From positions 5,208,001-5,272,000 of the forward strand of contig OX344753.2 in assembly GCA_947034885.2 (NCBI GenBank): DNA of 64,000 nucleotides, written 5' to 3'. This document shows positions 45,761 to 58,151 of the stretch, piece by piece. A model generated the notes under the pieces. The model did not search any database, had not been told where the DNA came from, and saw only the letters and a program-made list of their open reading frames with translations. The first letter of the stretch is position 1. Each line of letters opens with the position of its first letter. This stretch comes from Thuidium tamariscinum (taxonomy: Eukaryota > Streptophyta > Bryopsida > Hypnales > Thuidiaceae). The translations under genes and the position numbers were made by a program.

Positions 45761-48180
45761 AGATGGCTACAAAGGTAATGACACCTTACTGAATGGTAAA
45801 TATATATGATGTGTTGTAAAAACCTTGTTCAATCAAATCGGTAAATTGTAGTGGAACAAAGCTACATGTTATAGGTTTAGATGTACAATGGGCCATAGAC
45901 TTTAGTGGGAGATAACACATTTGAAACTTTGATGCAACAAAGAGTGATGCATGAATAGTGACACCTGAAAATTTTTCTTGCACTCTAAATAGGAGATTGA
46001 TGGTGTCACATGCAAATTTGGTTTGCTAAATAGAGATTCATTTTAGTTACAGTATGGGGGAATTTCAACTGTATAATAAAGACCTCTCCCAAACCAATGC
46101 ACATTGCTTGTGAAACTAAAATTGCCACTAATCACAAATCACAAGCAATTTTGGTTACAGTCACTTCAATCTGTGTTGTCTGAACAAGTGGCTGAAAATG
46201 TCAAATAGACCTAATGTCAAGTAATAGCAACAGCATCCTGCCAACTGGCAGAGATAGAAACACCAGGCGTAAGTTCATATGGAAATCAATTGGTGGTACA
46301 CTTTCAGACCCAATACCTAAGTTCACAAATCACAACAAGAATCACACCAATCAAAATGATAATTAAATGTAAGAGATGAGCAACTGATTAAAAAGGAAAT
46401 CAATCACCAGCTTACAAATTTGCAATGTGAACCACTAACTAATTGACAGTGTGAGTGTGTGTGACTGTCTAACTCAAGCCTCAAGAGCTGATTTTGAACT
46501 TCCAGAGCATCTGGTTAACTGTAACAAGGTACAGACTTTGGAACGGACCCTAAAAACATACTACTAACTAATGCTCATTAAGATGACCGTACCAGTGAGA
46601 CAGATCAACTGATCAGAGTGATCATCTTGTGGGAGCAGACTGAGGCAAGGTAGGGTACTTCCCAAACATGAAAACAGCGCAAGTGGTTGAGAATGGAGGG
46701 AGAGTTCGTTAGTGTTTGCAGGCAAAGTACCACAAAGAACAGTTCCATCCTCCAATTCTACAGTTGTACTTGCATCATATTGCTCTGACTCCATGGCACC
46801 ACCCAATCACCAGTCACTCCCATAAGCATGCTTAGACCTTTGTAACTAATTGATTAAGCACACATTAATTATGCAAGCACACAATTCTGATTCTCTCCTC
46901 TAACTTGCAAATGTGACATTCTTCCATGTAGAATTCTAAAAAATCTTTTTGTCTACTGCAAAGTTGGGTTGATTTTTGCACACGGAAGCTAAGTCCACCC
47001 GAGCATGGAGTACAAACCTGGCCATGTGGAGTTGGAGACGGATGTCCAAGAGAGTCGCAGTTTGCAAGTGAATCCGTTTTACGCAATCTCACTTCCCACC
47101 TCTCCAGGTCACATCAGATGACTGCGCTTGCGCTGTGAAAAACCTGGAGTTAGCGGCTCCACTTTGACCCTAGACCCAGGCGTAGTGTGCATGTGAGGCA
47201 TGCAGCGAGCCTTGGGCTTCACACAACAATTTTGGCGACGTACTTCTGTCCTCCTGTAGCCTCTTCTGGGGGAAAAGCATCCAGCACTTGCTACGCGCGC
47301 ATTTCAGGGTCTCCTTGTCGGCTCAGAGAGTCGGACCAATATTCACTCAGATGAATCAGCAAATGGACTAGCAAATGGATACCAACCGAACGCAAGTGCA
47401 AAATGCAAATGCAAATGAGTCGGAAGGTGCACGCCTCCCGTGAATTCTGCAAACGGGAGGCTCCAGAAGTCTTGACCACTATTGAGTGCGAAAGAACACA
47501 AAAAGATCCCTGAAATTCAGGGGAAGTCCTTGGTGAAATAGCCGGAGCCTCCCCCAGCAGTCGCCTAGTAACGTGCAAAACGAATTGGATTGTTTAAGGG
47601 GAAAAAATTTACACCTGCTAACATGTGAAGTCGGTAAGTACCCTCACTCGGTACCACCTGGAGGACCCGGAATCGTGCATTAAAAGCCTGGTACAGGTTA
47701 CGCACCTTCATTCAACTCACAGCTAAGTTGGCTTGCGGGAGTTTCTAGTGCTCAAGCGTCCGTCTTCTAGGAAGTACACACAGTCATCATAAAATCAGTT
47801 CGTTGAGCGTAAATGCTCATGTGCTCACATACTCCCCTTTGAGAGCAGCCCAATAGACAAGCGCCATCTCTTGTCTTCCGTTTTCTTCAGGAGCCTGCCA
47901 TAGCATCGAGTTGTCACCCTGAGTTTCATTTGTCGTAGGGAGGATCATACCAATTGTGCCGTCCTTGCTTGCCCCGGCCAGACGATAAGCTGCAATTTGC
48001 AAGGACTCTGTCTGCGTACCCAACTGATCGGGAACGAAGCTCGATCATATTACTCTGATATACACGCCATTGCCAGTCGGCTGCCTCAAAGCTGGCTTTG
48101 CGCAGTAATGCTTGTGCTAGTGAATTGAGAGCTCATTGAAGTCGTGATAACGCTGGTGACTGGAGAGCTGTGACTTCACA
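45761..48180. other. Transition to balanced composition, P450 upstream region
   Basis: From about 46.5 kb GC content rises. Several short frames occur on the minus strand (46564-46806, 46865-47092, 47291-47578, 47817-48023) without recognised domains or linkable splice sites. The 3' part should contain the promoter and 5' leader of the P450 gene. A non-coding transcript is possible but not shown. Confidence 0.4.
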
Positions 48181-50804
48181 ATGGGTGACGAGAGCTTGGG
48201 CTACGTGAAATGCGTATTCACAGCATTACTGGCGATGACTCTGCTTCTGGTTGTGAAGGTGGTGAGACGGACGTCGAAACTGCCTCCAGGTCCAACAGGC
48301 TGGCCCGTAGTCGGCTGTTTGTATTCCTTGGGCCCTAAGTGCATCCCCGCTTGCCGCAAGTTCACCACCCTGGCTCAGAGATACGGCCCCATCGTGTTCC
48401 TTCGCATGGGCTCCCGTCCCACTCTCATCGTGTCCAACTACAAAACCGCAGGTGACTTCTTCGACAAGGACCACGACAAGATCTTCGACTCCCGTCCGCG
48501 CTTGGCCACGGGCAAGCACTTCGGCTACGACTACAGCTCCACGGTGTTCTCCAGCGGCAAGCAATTCGACATGATGAAGAAGATCTACAAATCGGAGCTT
48601 CTTTCCCCTAGCAATGTGAAGAAGCTGGCGCCCCTGCGGATGGAAGAAATCAAGCTCTTGCTGGGCGAAATTTTGAAGGGAGACCGCGTGGTGAATGTTA
48701 CGTCCGTGGTGTTCATGGCGAATCTGAACTTGATGGGGAGGATCATCTTCAGTCAGAGGTTGTTTGGGCAAGACAGGGAGACAGTGGTTGATGCGCCTCC
48801 TCGTGAGATTGAGAATTTCAAGTTCTTTGTTAAGTCGGCTACCAAGCTTGTGGGATTGTTCAATATTGGTGACTACATCCCAGCACTGCGCTGGCTGGAT
48901 CTGCAAGGTTGATGCTCACGCTCACCCAGACTGCTTGCTTCGATTGCTCTATCCACAGCATTAACACTGCACTGGTCTCTATTGGATTCCCATGGTCAAA
49001 TTTGTTAAAATTGCATGCTATTTAAGTGCTACAATTCAAGTACGCAAAGGATGGTGAAGATCTGGGTTTTAGACGAGCAACTGTTCAGGAAAGTGCCAAA
49101 TTCTTGATATTTTGTGACTTATACGATTGCGGTGATTGCAGGAGTGGAGGCGGACTTACAGCGCCTGAAACCGCATCAAGAGGGGCTTCTGCTGCCCATC
49201 ATACACGAATACCGCCGCAAACAGAGGGAAGGGGAAGCTCCGGGGAAGCTAGCTGACCTCATGGCCACTTTGGTGAACAAACATAGCTCCTTGACTGACG
49301 AGAACATCATGGCTGTTGCTATCGTGAGTTTTTTTCCCCCTCTTCCGATCCGTATGTCGATCTTCTTTCCCTTGCAGTGGAACTCTTTAGCAATTGCATC
49401 CTAGAGGAAACACTGACTCAAGTACGTATACCTTAACGCAACTGTATTCGTAGAATTAGAAAGCCATCTTCTGCCTACATGAAATTTACTACACCCCGAA
49501 ACGGAATTGACTCCAAAATGTTATTCAATTGGTGTAGATTGTACTGAATCGCATCTGGAGTCATCTTTGATCGACACATCGAGCATCCGAGAGCTCTATT
49601 CGAACTACTAACCAATTTCATCTTCTGTTTTTTTAACCAAAAATGACATCAAAAGACGAAGCTCTATCTTGCCAGCGTGTGAGTGTGTGACTGCTACAAC
49701 GAGAATCATGGAAGCTTATATTTTTTAGTTTTTATCATCTGTAACTGTCAAATCCTTCATGACGAATTTCTTTAGCTGCTTTCTTCAAGACGCAGCACCA
49801 TCTGAGGAGAAAATTTTGCCAGCGTGTGAAACTCTGCTTCCAAGAAAATCATAAAAGCTAAGAATATTTAGTTCATCTACTCTCCACCGAAAATCCCAGG
49901 TTCTCCCTTCAAAAAAATTAGTTCCTGACGACGTAGAACAAAGGTTGGAGAAGAGTACGGGCCCATATTGTCACGGTAGATCGCCGCTGCCGCTTTCAAT
50001 TCTAATGAGATTTCAAGGTCAAGGCATAAACTTCGTTTCGTACCCGATGAATCTGAGATGGAAACAGACAAATCCATGAAGAAATATAATTCATTCTGTG
50101 CTATGATTGAATGTTTCGGAAAAAGACGATTTCCTACCCCACTTGAATGTTTCAAAATGGCGATGCAGGACCTCATTGTGGGAGGAAGCGACAGCATGTC
50201 AACAGCCGTGGAATGGGCCGTCGCTGAGCTTCTCCGCCACCCTTCCCAATTACACCAAGCCCAATCGGAGCTCGACTCCGCCATCGGCCGCCAAAGACTC
50301 GTGGAGATTTCCGACTGTGACCATCTCCCCTTCTTGGACTGCATCGTCCGGGAAACTCTGCGTCTCCACCCTCCCACACCTTTAGCCATCCCGCACTACA
50401 GCAACGAAGAATGTGAGCTCAGCGGATACCGAATCCCTAAAGAAACCACCGCTTACATCAACATCTACGCAATCGGGAGAGACCCTGAGGTTTGGGACAA
50501 TCCCAATGAGTTTGAGCCCAACAGGTTCCGAGACTCCCCTGTGAAGGTGCTGGGCCAGCACTTTGAGCTTCTGCCATTCTCTGCTGGTAGACGAGGTTGC
50601 CCTGGTGTCCACTTCGCACTTCCTACGCTCAAGCTTGTCTTGGCCAACCTTCTTCAGTGCTTCGACTGGAGTCCTCCTCCGGGAGTGAAGGGGGAAGACA
50701 TTGATGTGGACGAGGCTCCCGGAGTTGTTTGCTCCAGGCTGAATCCGCTGGTTGCCTCGTTTGCACCACGAGTGCCAGAGAATGTCATTTTGGGGATTGA
50801 GTAA
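48181..50804 (+). CDS. A-type (CYP71-clan) cytochrome P450, three exons
   Basis: A haem monooxygenase anchored in the ER membrane and fed by NADPH-P450 reductase; its substrate cannot be told from sequence. Exons 48181-48907, 49142-49323 and 50169-50804 join in phases 1 and 0 to give 514 residues, a normal length. Visible features: hydrophobic N-terminal anchor (about 11-28), proline hinge PPGPTGWPVVG (35-45), I-helix oxygen-binding VGGSDS (307-312, in place of the usual AGTDT), K-helix ETLR (365-368), NRF of the PERF region (421-423), and haem loop FSAGRRGCPG with Cys447 as iron ligand. The sequence places it in the CYP71 clan; the family was not identified. No lesion is seen. A duplicated 3' end lies directly behind it. 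Confidence 0.92.
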
Positions 50805-51390
50805 GTAGCTAATGATGACCGAGTTTGTGTTGTAAGCACAAACAGATATCGAAACCTCAATGTTCAGGTTTTGTGAGTATCATATATTCGATCAGAGCAA
50901 AAGTTCTGACATACGGCCTTGTTATACATCATCATGATCATTGCTGACCCGTTTTTGAAAGCTTTCCCTGATGAAGGAGAAGATCCTTACCCAGTTTTCC
51001 GATTCTCTCCTATTTTGAATAGAATAAGTTAATCGGTCTCCGAATTGTAGTATGATTGTTAGCCCCAGACTGAATCCACTGGTTGCAACAGTGGCACCCA
51101 GAGTGCCAGAGCATGCCATTTTTGGTCATGAGTAAGTACATAGCAGTGATCGAGTTTGTGTTGTAAGCACACACAGATATCAAAACCTCAATGTTCAGGT
51201 TTTGTGAGTAACTATCAGATTCAGAGCAGTAGTTCTGACATACAGCCTTGTTATACATCACCATGTACCTCGCTGAAACTTTTTATGAAGTGTTCCCAAA
51301 TAAAGGAGAAGTTGCTTCTTCAGTTTTCCAGTTCTACCCTGTTTTGTGAAGATTAAGTTTATCGGTCTCCGAATTGGTGTATGACTGTAA
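50727..51390 (+). pseudogene. Tandem duplication of the P450 3' end and 3' untranslated region
   Basis: The last coding bases and about 250 bases of 3' flank are repeated after 332 bp. CTGAATCC at 50739 matches CTGAATCC at 51071, and GAGTTTGTGTTGTAAGCACA (50820) recurs at 51150. The second copy (about 51061-51390) still encodes a variant C-terminus (RLNPLV..VAPRVPE) ending in a stop at 51133, but has no upstream exon. The copies differ at many sites, so the duplication is not very recent. Confidence 0.85.
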
Positions 51391-54300
51391 GATACTAGTG
51401 GCAGGGTGTTTAAAGATACCAGGGATGCTGTCTGAAAGATTCACACACCTGGTCTACAATCTCCGTATGTATGGCGCTGCATTGCGTCCCCAGCGATTCT
51501 GAGTTTCTAACTCATTCTGCAATAGTTGACCCCATCAGTTTCGAAGAAAGGCGGTAGAGTCTTCCCCAATTCTCCGTTCATTCAGGTTCTCCAGAAAGGG
51601 CTGCCAGAGTAATCTTTCGATGTCTGGATTGTGCAAAATTACAGGGCAATGGTAAATGCCTGCATCGAAAGTAGAGTGGTGAACATTTATCATAAAATTA
51701 GGGTCACTTCTAATTTGGACCACTTAAGATTGCACAGGTTGAATCACCAAGCTTGACATAACTAAATATCTAACACCTGAACTCAAGCAAATATCATTTT
51801 TTATTTGTGTTTCCTCGCTTCGTTCAATACTTCAAGTAACAAGAGTGAGCATGAAGAGGTGCCACACACATGGCTACTATGTGACATGCTAAAAGTATTT
51901 GAGGAGGATTGGCCACTTTGTAACCACAAATGTGTCATAAATGCAATGAATTATTTTAGACTTGTTATGTCACCCTGGTTGCACATGATGTTGCTTCAAT
52001 GTGGCAATTAGTCTGCGATGGGAAACTTCTGAGAAAATGCTTCGATCTTCAAGACTGTTTCCTGCGCTGTAAAGAATTTGATATAGACGGAATCAAACGG
52101 ACATTTAAAGTACAGAAGCCGAAATCCTATCGGACTGAGGGCTTATTGTCGACGCCTTGACTTGGCCATTTAAAACTCAAATCCTTGGGCTATCAAAGTT
52201 GCCTACCTCGAAAAGCTGAATCAGACTCTGATCTGATTGGATTCCAAGTTGCTGCAAAAACATAGCAAAGCCAAAATTGATGAGAGTGAGATTCATTCAC
52301 AACTCCCGAGAAAATTCATGTCCCGCCCCCAGAAAATTTTCCATAGAAAATGCCTACTGTAGAGTTCCTGGTAGGAATCACGAGGAGACAGCAACATGGG
52401 CCCCATATCCAGCGAGCAACTTCCCAATTAAAAGGCCCATTCCCCAAACACTCCCCAGCACGAGGACTTCTAGAGCCCCGCAACTGCAATTGGCATCTTT
52501 CTCAACAGCAATACAAGCAGCTGCGCTACGCGAGGCTTTGTCCCTGTAAATATAGAAACAAAAATATTTCAATACATTGTGGAGATTAACTTGAGGGCAA
52601 GGTTCATGGGTAGCCGGGTACTATAACTTAGCATAAAGCAGCACTGGCTCAAAGTTCCTCACATTCACTAGACATGTAGCTGCTGGCAATGCAAGGTGTC
52701 CTCTCCCTTCGGTCCAGTGCAAATATATAATCTCGTGTTCTGTAGAAGTCTAGGGACCATCACAACAAATTGCTTTCTCATGTCCGTGCAGACATGGTAG
52801 CTGTTTCCGAGGGTTTTAATTTATGATTCACAATCGTAACAGACGCCATGGGATCCTGTGCACTACTCGGATTATGTTATGCTTGTTGGGCAATAAGGCA
52901 ACAAGGACTACATTGAGGCTCCTATATTTCACCAACTAGCTATGAATCCAGACTCCTAAAAACACATGCACGTGGTCACTTACATGAATTGGTTGCGTAA
53001 TTATGTACCCGCTGCAGCTTGGCCCCTAAAAGCTAGTGGGTCCGTCGACGAGCGTTTCAATAGCTTTAACAGTCTGCCAGCAACACGAGAATTGGCGGAG
53101 TATCCTCCTGACTTAGTTGCCAACAGTCAACTGTACAAGATCAGAGGAAGATAAGATCAATGCCAACAACCAAAACAGTGCTACATTAATAGAGATCGTG
53201 CATGGAAACTGATATGTCTGAAACTAATCTATTTTACAGAGCATTCATACTGATTTGTCTGAACCCTAAATCTATCCTAGGACCAGAGTAGGAGTTTCTA
53301 ATCGCTTACATCTGCAACCTATAGTACACAATAAAGTCAGGAGCTCTTCAGATTCACGATTGAACCACCAGAAAAGCTTGCCAACATTTTGTTATGGAAA
53401 TCACTTCTTACTTTAGACTCACCCCTGCTTTGAATGAGATTCAGGATAACTCTAGCGTCTGGAAATTTCAGCTATGGGTCATGAGGATGCTACAAGCATC
53501 AACTTCAAAAATAACCAAACCAAAGCACGTCTCGTGTATATAATCTTTCCGAGTTAGGTGGTTGTATTTCCAACATACCTGTGTTGTTCTTGTGCTGAAT
53601 GAGTGATTTTGTCCATGCAATCGAGAGCTCTGCGCATCTGAAGTTATGGAGTGGTTTCTAGTCTAAGCCCTAATTATTGGGAGATTTTCAAGAAATCGAC
53701 TGAGGATGAATGCCTTGAATCAATCACCCAACTGGATCGCAATGTGCGACGCACAGTAAAAATATCCCCAGCAAGTCGTGAGCTCCGAAAAGAGACGTTG
53801 CAACAATGCAAAGATTGAAGACCACCAACATTTTAATGCAATGAAGGTTGATCAGTTGTCCATTTTCAAACATCCACCAGTTTGAACTCTATGCATCGAA
53901 TCACTCGAAATTGTTTCCAAACCCTAAAATCACGCACACAGCGAAGAGAATCCTGAAAAAATCGTCTCTTCCGCAATCGGTGAGACACCCCCCTAAGCTT
54001 GAACGAGTCCAGAAACAATATTCCCGTGCAGGATGGTGAAGCGGACTCAGTAAAATTATTGTTAGGAACATTCTTGCACACATCGAGGCAACCCAGATTT
54101 TAAACTGCACCAACCTCATGAGTGACCCGCAATATTGGGAACTCATTACCAGAAAGACAGAACATACAAGCAGAAAATAGCAAGAGAAATTGATTAAACC
54201 CTAAATCCCTCATCACGAAAGATTCCCCCAGATGATGCTCTACGGATATGCACAGCAAAACGATCAAGGAACAGGATACTTGCAAGGAATCGTCCCGGTA

Positions 54301-54681
54301 TCCTGCACATTGATCAGCATCTCTCCTCGCTTGAACCCTGTTTGTCATCAGCACAGATATTCTTCCATAATTGCTCCTAGATTCTTTTCTTCATCGCTCA
54401 ACTGCGAGCTTCTTCTGCATTTTGAAGATTGCAATGCATTCGTAGCTTGCAGGTGTTACGAAGTATCTTCCCAATAGGATTGGAGATCTTACATTCCTCT
54501 GTTGTTGCAGATCGACTGGTTGATTAGGCTTCGTCACTGGTGCCTTCCGGTTTACAGAGTGTCATTTGAGTAGTATCAGTAAGGGATTTGCTGGAGAATA
54601 TGAGCATTGACTTTGATTTGGTTTGTTAGAGAGAGATCCATATTGCAGTGAGTGTGATCGGCTGCTCGCATTGTCCAATCA
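51391..54681. other. Long intergenic region before PFP beta
   Basis: About 3.3 kb of balanced composition, with only short frames and no recognised domains. Its last part probably contains the PFP promoter and leader, with two telo-boxes. A leader intron or non-coding RNA is possible; none can be demonstrated. Confidence 0.45.
53919..54205 (+). promoter_or_regulatory. Two telo-box motifs upstream of PFP beta
   Basis: AAACCCTAAA occurs at 53919-53928 and 54196-54205, about 760 and 480 bases before the ATG. In plants this motif is frequent near transcription starts of growth- and translation-related genes. A CCAAT sequence lies at about 54674. Confidence 0.45.
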
Positions 54682-56370
54682 ATGGCAGTCTTACCGCATG
54701 CCAATGGCCAAGACACAGTGGTACGTAAGAAGGACGCCGAGTACAGCCCTGTACAGACCAGTAGATTAGACCACACGCCAACTCTCCCGAAGGTCTTACA
54801 AGGGAACTTCAGTCTGAATCACGGGCCGCCTTCAACAGCAGCCGGGCAACCTGAGGAGATTCAGAAGCTCTTCCCCTGTTTGTACGGGCAACCCTCAGTG
54901 CAGCTTGCTCAAAGCTCAGTTTCTTCTTACAATGAAGACCAGAAGCTTAAGCTCGGGGTGGTGTTATCAGGCGGACAAGCTCCTGGTGGCCACAACGTGA
55001 TCGCTGGATTCTTCGATTACCTCCAGACCCACTCCCCCGGGAGTGTATTGTATGGATTCAAGGGTGGTCCTGCGGGGATCATGCGTCATAATGTCGTGGA
55101 GATTACGGCTGATTTTTTGTACCCGTATCGCAACCAAGGCGGCTTCGACATCATTTGCAGCGGGAGAGATAAGATCGAAACTCCTGAGCAGTTCCAGCAG
55201 GCAGTCGCGACTGTCACCGCGCTCGACTTGGACGGACTCGTGGTGATCGGCGGTGACGACTCGAACACGAATGCCGCTCTTCTCGGCGAGTATTTCCGCT
55301 CAAAGAAAGTGAAGACGCATGTGATCGGATGCCCTAAAACCATCGACGGCGATTTGAAATCCACTGAGGTTCCGATTAGCTTCGGCTTCGACACGGCGTG
55401 CAAGATTTACTCCGAAATGATCGGCAATATCATGGTGGATGCGCGTTCCACCGGGAAGTACTACCACTTTGTCAGGCTCATGGGTCGCGCCGCTTCTCAC
55501 ATAACCCTAGAATGCGCACTTCAGACGCACCCCAACGTCGCGCTTATCGGTGAGGAAGTGAATTTCCAACGGAAGACATTGCGTCAAGTGACGAATAGCA
55601 TAGCTGATGTTGTCTGCAAGCGCGCGGATCTCGGGAAGCACTACGGCGTGGTGCTCATCCCCGAGGGGTTGATCGACTTCATCCCGGAGATTCAAAACTT
55701 GATTTCCGAGCTCAATGAGATTCTAGCGAATCAAGGTTGCGACGCTCACGGCCACTGGAAGAGTAGCTTAAGCCCCGCCTGTCGTGCGCTTTTCGATTCC
55801 CTCCCGCATAACATCCAAGATGAGCTTCTACTGGAGCGCGATCCGCATGGCAACGTGCAAGTATCCAGGATCGAGATGGAGAAGATGCTGATTACGATGA
55901 TTGAGACTGAGTTGCTTGCGCGGAAGCATGAAGGTGGATACTCTGGGCAATTCAAGGGACAAGCGCATTTCTTCGGGTATGAAGGGCGGTGTGGGATGCC
56001 CACGAACTTTGATGCGACCTATTGTTATGCGCTTGGGTTTGCAGCGGGCGCGTTGGTGCACTTGGGGCAGACGGGGTTGATAGCTTCCGTGGCGAATCTC
56101 ACGGAACCGGTGGAAGAGTGGACTGTGGGAGGGACGGCGCTCACGCAGCTCATGGACGTGGAGAGGCGCAAGGGGAAGAATAAGCCTGTGATCAAGAAAG
56201 CTATGGTAGAGCTTGATGGTGCTCCGTTACAGAAGTTTGCTGCTGTGAGGGAAGATTGGGCTGTGAACGATCGGTATGTCTCCCCGGGGCCCATTCAATT
56301 TGAAGGGCCCACTGCAGATGATACCAACTTCACGTTGAAGCTGGAACTCGGAGAGACTGTCACTCTGTAG
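54682..56370 (+). CDS. PFP-BETA: Pyrophosphate--fructose 6-phosphate 1-phosphotransferase, beta (catalytic) subunit
   Basis: A cytosolic enzyme interconverting fructose 6-phosphate plus PPi and fructose 1,6-bisphosphate plus Pi; in plants the beta subunit is catalytic and pairs with a regulatory alpha subunit. The single open frame gives 562 residues, the usual plant length. Visible motifs: GGQAPGG (97-103) in the phosphate-binding loop, GGDDS (190-194) whose second Asp favours PPi over ATP, catalytic PKTIDGD (218-224), and MGR (267-269) for sugar-phosphate binding. The N-terminal stretch GPPSTAAGQPEEIQKLFP is typical of the plant subunit. The first ATG of the frame was taken. The frame has no introns, whereas plant PFP genes I know of have many; no poly-A remnant was noticed. 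Function is near certain. Confidence 0.96.
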   Translation: MAVLPHANGQDTVVRKKDAEYSPVQTSRLDHTPTLPKVLQGNFSLNHGPPSTAAGQPEEIQKLFPCLYGQPSVQLAQSSVSSYNEDQKLKLGVVLSGGQAPGGHNVIAGFFDYLQTHSPGSVLYGFKGGPAGIMRHNVVEITADFLYPYRNQGGFDIICSGRDKIETPEQFQQAVATVTALDLDGLVVIGGDDSNTNAALLGEYFRSKKVKTHVIGCPKTIDGDLKSTEVPISFGFDTACKIYSEMIGNIMVDARSTGKYYHFVRLMGRAASHITLECALQTHPNVALIGEEVNFQRKTLRQVTNSIADVVCKRADLGKHYGVVLIPEGLIDFIPEIQNLISELNEILANQGCDAHGHWKSSLSPACRALFDSLPHNIQDELLLERDPHGNVQVSRIEMEKMLITMIETELLARKHEGGYSGQFKGQAHFFGYEGRCGMPTNFDATYCYALGFAAGALVHLGQTGLIASVANLTEPVEEWTVGGTALTQLMDVERRKGKNKPVIKKAMVELDGAPLQKFAAVREDWAVNDRYVSPGPIQFEGPTADDTNFTLKLELGETVTL

Positions 56371-57406
56371 CCGCTCCATTTCTTCTTGCAATGTGTACAA
56401 CAAACAATTCTTTTTCCTTCCTTTTTCTGCTTTGTCGAATTTGGAATCCTGTTTGCAGTGGGCACAAACTTGGCTGTCTGAGATATGATTGTTCCTTCCT
56501 CATAGTGACCTCTTAGGTATGCGCTGTCATTTCCTGTAAGTTCCTCCATTATTAGATCAAGATAAGCAAGTCGCCCTCCTCGAGTTCTTGTACAAGACCA
56601 GTAAGTCTTCCTGATATTATGGTCTGAGAGGAGGCCTTGATGTTAGAATTTCATAGGAAGCAAGTACATTTGGTCCCCAAGACTCTTTGTTATCTATACC
56701 AGTATTCACCCGAATCTTGTTGTTGCGAACTACGGAATCTTGGTAAGTTCATCACTCGTTGATACATAGATCTACTTCCAGTTCTTGGGAACGGAATGAA
56801 ACCCAGGGACCAAATCTGCAAAGATTTCCTCTCGTTTATCAACAACTGAACTATAGTGCGCGTTTGGGATACTGGAAAAGAGTGTAACTGTCGTCATTTG
56901 GTAAAATGACCCCTTCAGCCTCTAAGCATAAAGGTGGGATCGTGACAAATCACATTTTCATTAGAGAGTTCTGCTCGAGTAACAGTCTATAGCTTCATCT
57001 ACCAGCTTGCATTACCAAAATTTGACTCTATGACTTTCTAAACAGAGTTTGCAATAAAGCAACCTCTCGTTTTTTACTTCAATTTGTGGTTTCATTTGAG
57101 AGACAATTACTCTTCCACTTTTGATTAACGCAAGATTGATCTCAGAACATGGATTGACGATACAAGTAATGTAACGATTCACATTCTTGTACACGCTTCT
57201 TTCACATTCCAGAATCTTGACGGAAGTTGGTGTTCTATTGATCTCTTAGGAAATGGCTCGGTGCTTACCCCAGAATATGAACAGGTACCCTCCACCAGTA
57301 CACCAATACAAAGGTCCCGTTCTCACTATCGTCCATTTTACTTGACTTGAAGATAGGTTTGTGAAGCAAACAAAGACACATCCTCAACTCCTTCTCTTGT
57401 TAAATC
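56371..57406. other. PFP beta 3' flank and spacer
   Basis: No gene is supported. The first few hundred bases are presumably 3' untranslated sequence. The remainder would contain the promoter of the frame starting at 57407. Confidence 0.5.
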
Positions 57407-58151
57407 ATGAGTTACAAAGCAAGGTTAGCGCGGTACCTCTCTTGTTTCATAGACACGGCACATCCCGAAGCACCCGTGCCTGAGCGTCAATGTCCCGGAG
57501 ACTTGGAGCGAATCTTGTTTCCAAGCTCCCGCATCGGTGACCCTTCTCCTGAGATTCCAGTTTCACCGCTGATCCAAGTCAGAGAACGATTAGAAGATGT
57601 GGTGGGGGAAATGCAAGGCTGGAAACGCACCATTCAATACAGCAGACCTAGTAGCAAAGACATCACCATGTTGGAGAATAACATCAAAGAATTTCAAGGA
57701 GCGGCTCGTTTGTGCCAAAACACACTGGATTGTAGCTAGCCGCATCATGCGCTTGTCACTGCAGCTGCTGGATGAGCTGAAGGAGATGGTGGTGGAGCCC
57801 GTCCCGTCTGCTTATGTGCTTCAGGGGAAACAGAGTCACATCGAAAAGAGTCATGCTTATGCCCAAATCCTTAAACCTTTGCTGAAGAAGCTCAAACAGG
57901 AGAGAGAGAACCTGAAATCAAGTATTGCACGCAACCTCGAGACAAATGCCCACCCTGATTCAAATGCTGAGGACAACGAAACCCTAAAATCAAACAACTC
58001 CGCTCAAAAAGCCCTTCCCGGGGGTCCACACGCAGACGACAGTGGTGATCGCCCCATGAAAGAAGACCATTCCCAAGCTCCCAAACATGCTGCAAAGCCT
58101 GTGGCGGATCTGAAATCAAGCAATCCTGCCCGTTCTACTGTAGTTAAGTAG
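57407..58151 (+). pseudogene. Unrecognised helical-protein gene interrupted by a frameshift
   Basis: The first frame (57407-57739) starts MSYKARLARYLSCF and runs into a stop after FQGAARLCQNTLDCS. The next frame (+1, usable from about 57730) continues SRIMRLSLQLLDELKEMVVE and ends at 58151 after a polar, low-complexity tail. The amphipathic helix runs smoothly across the join, suggesting one protein of about 245 residues with a one-base shift near 57732. No intron with plausible size and phase explains it. The options are a pseudogene, a sequencing error, or (least likely) programmed shifting. No domain is recognised. The N-terminal half has helical stretches such as QVRERLEDVVGEMQGWK. Confidence 0.5.

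Noticed and set aside
48226..48906. 226-codon minus-strand ORF opposite the first P450 exon
   Set aside because: A mirror frame created by GC-rich third positions of the P450; no domain, and the sense strand is clearly coding.
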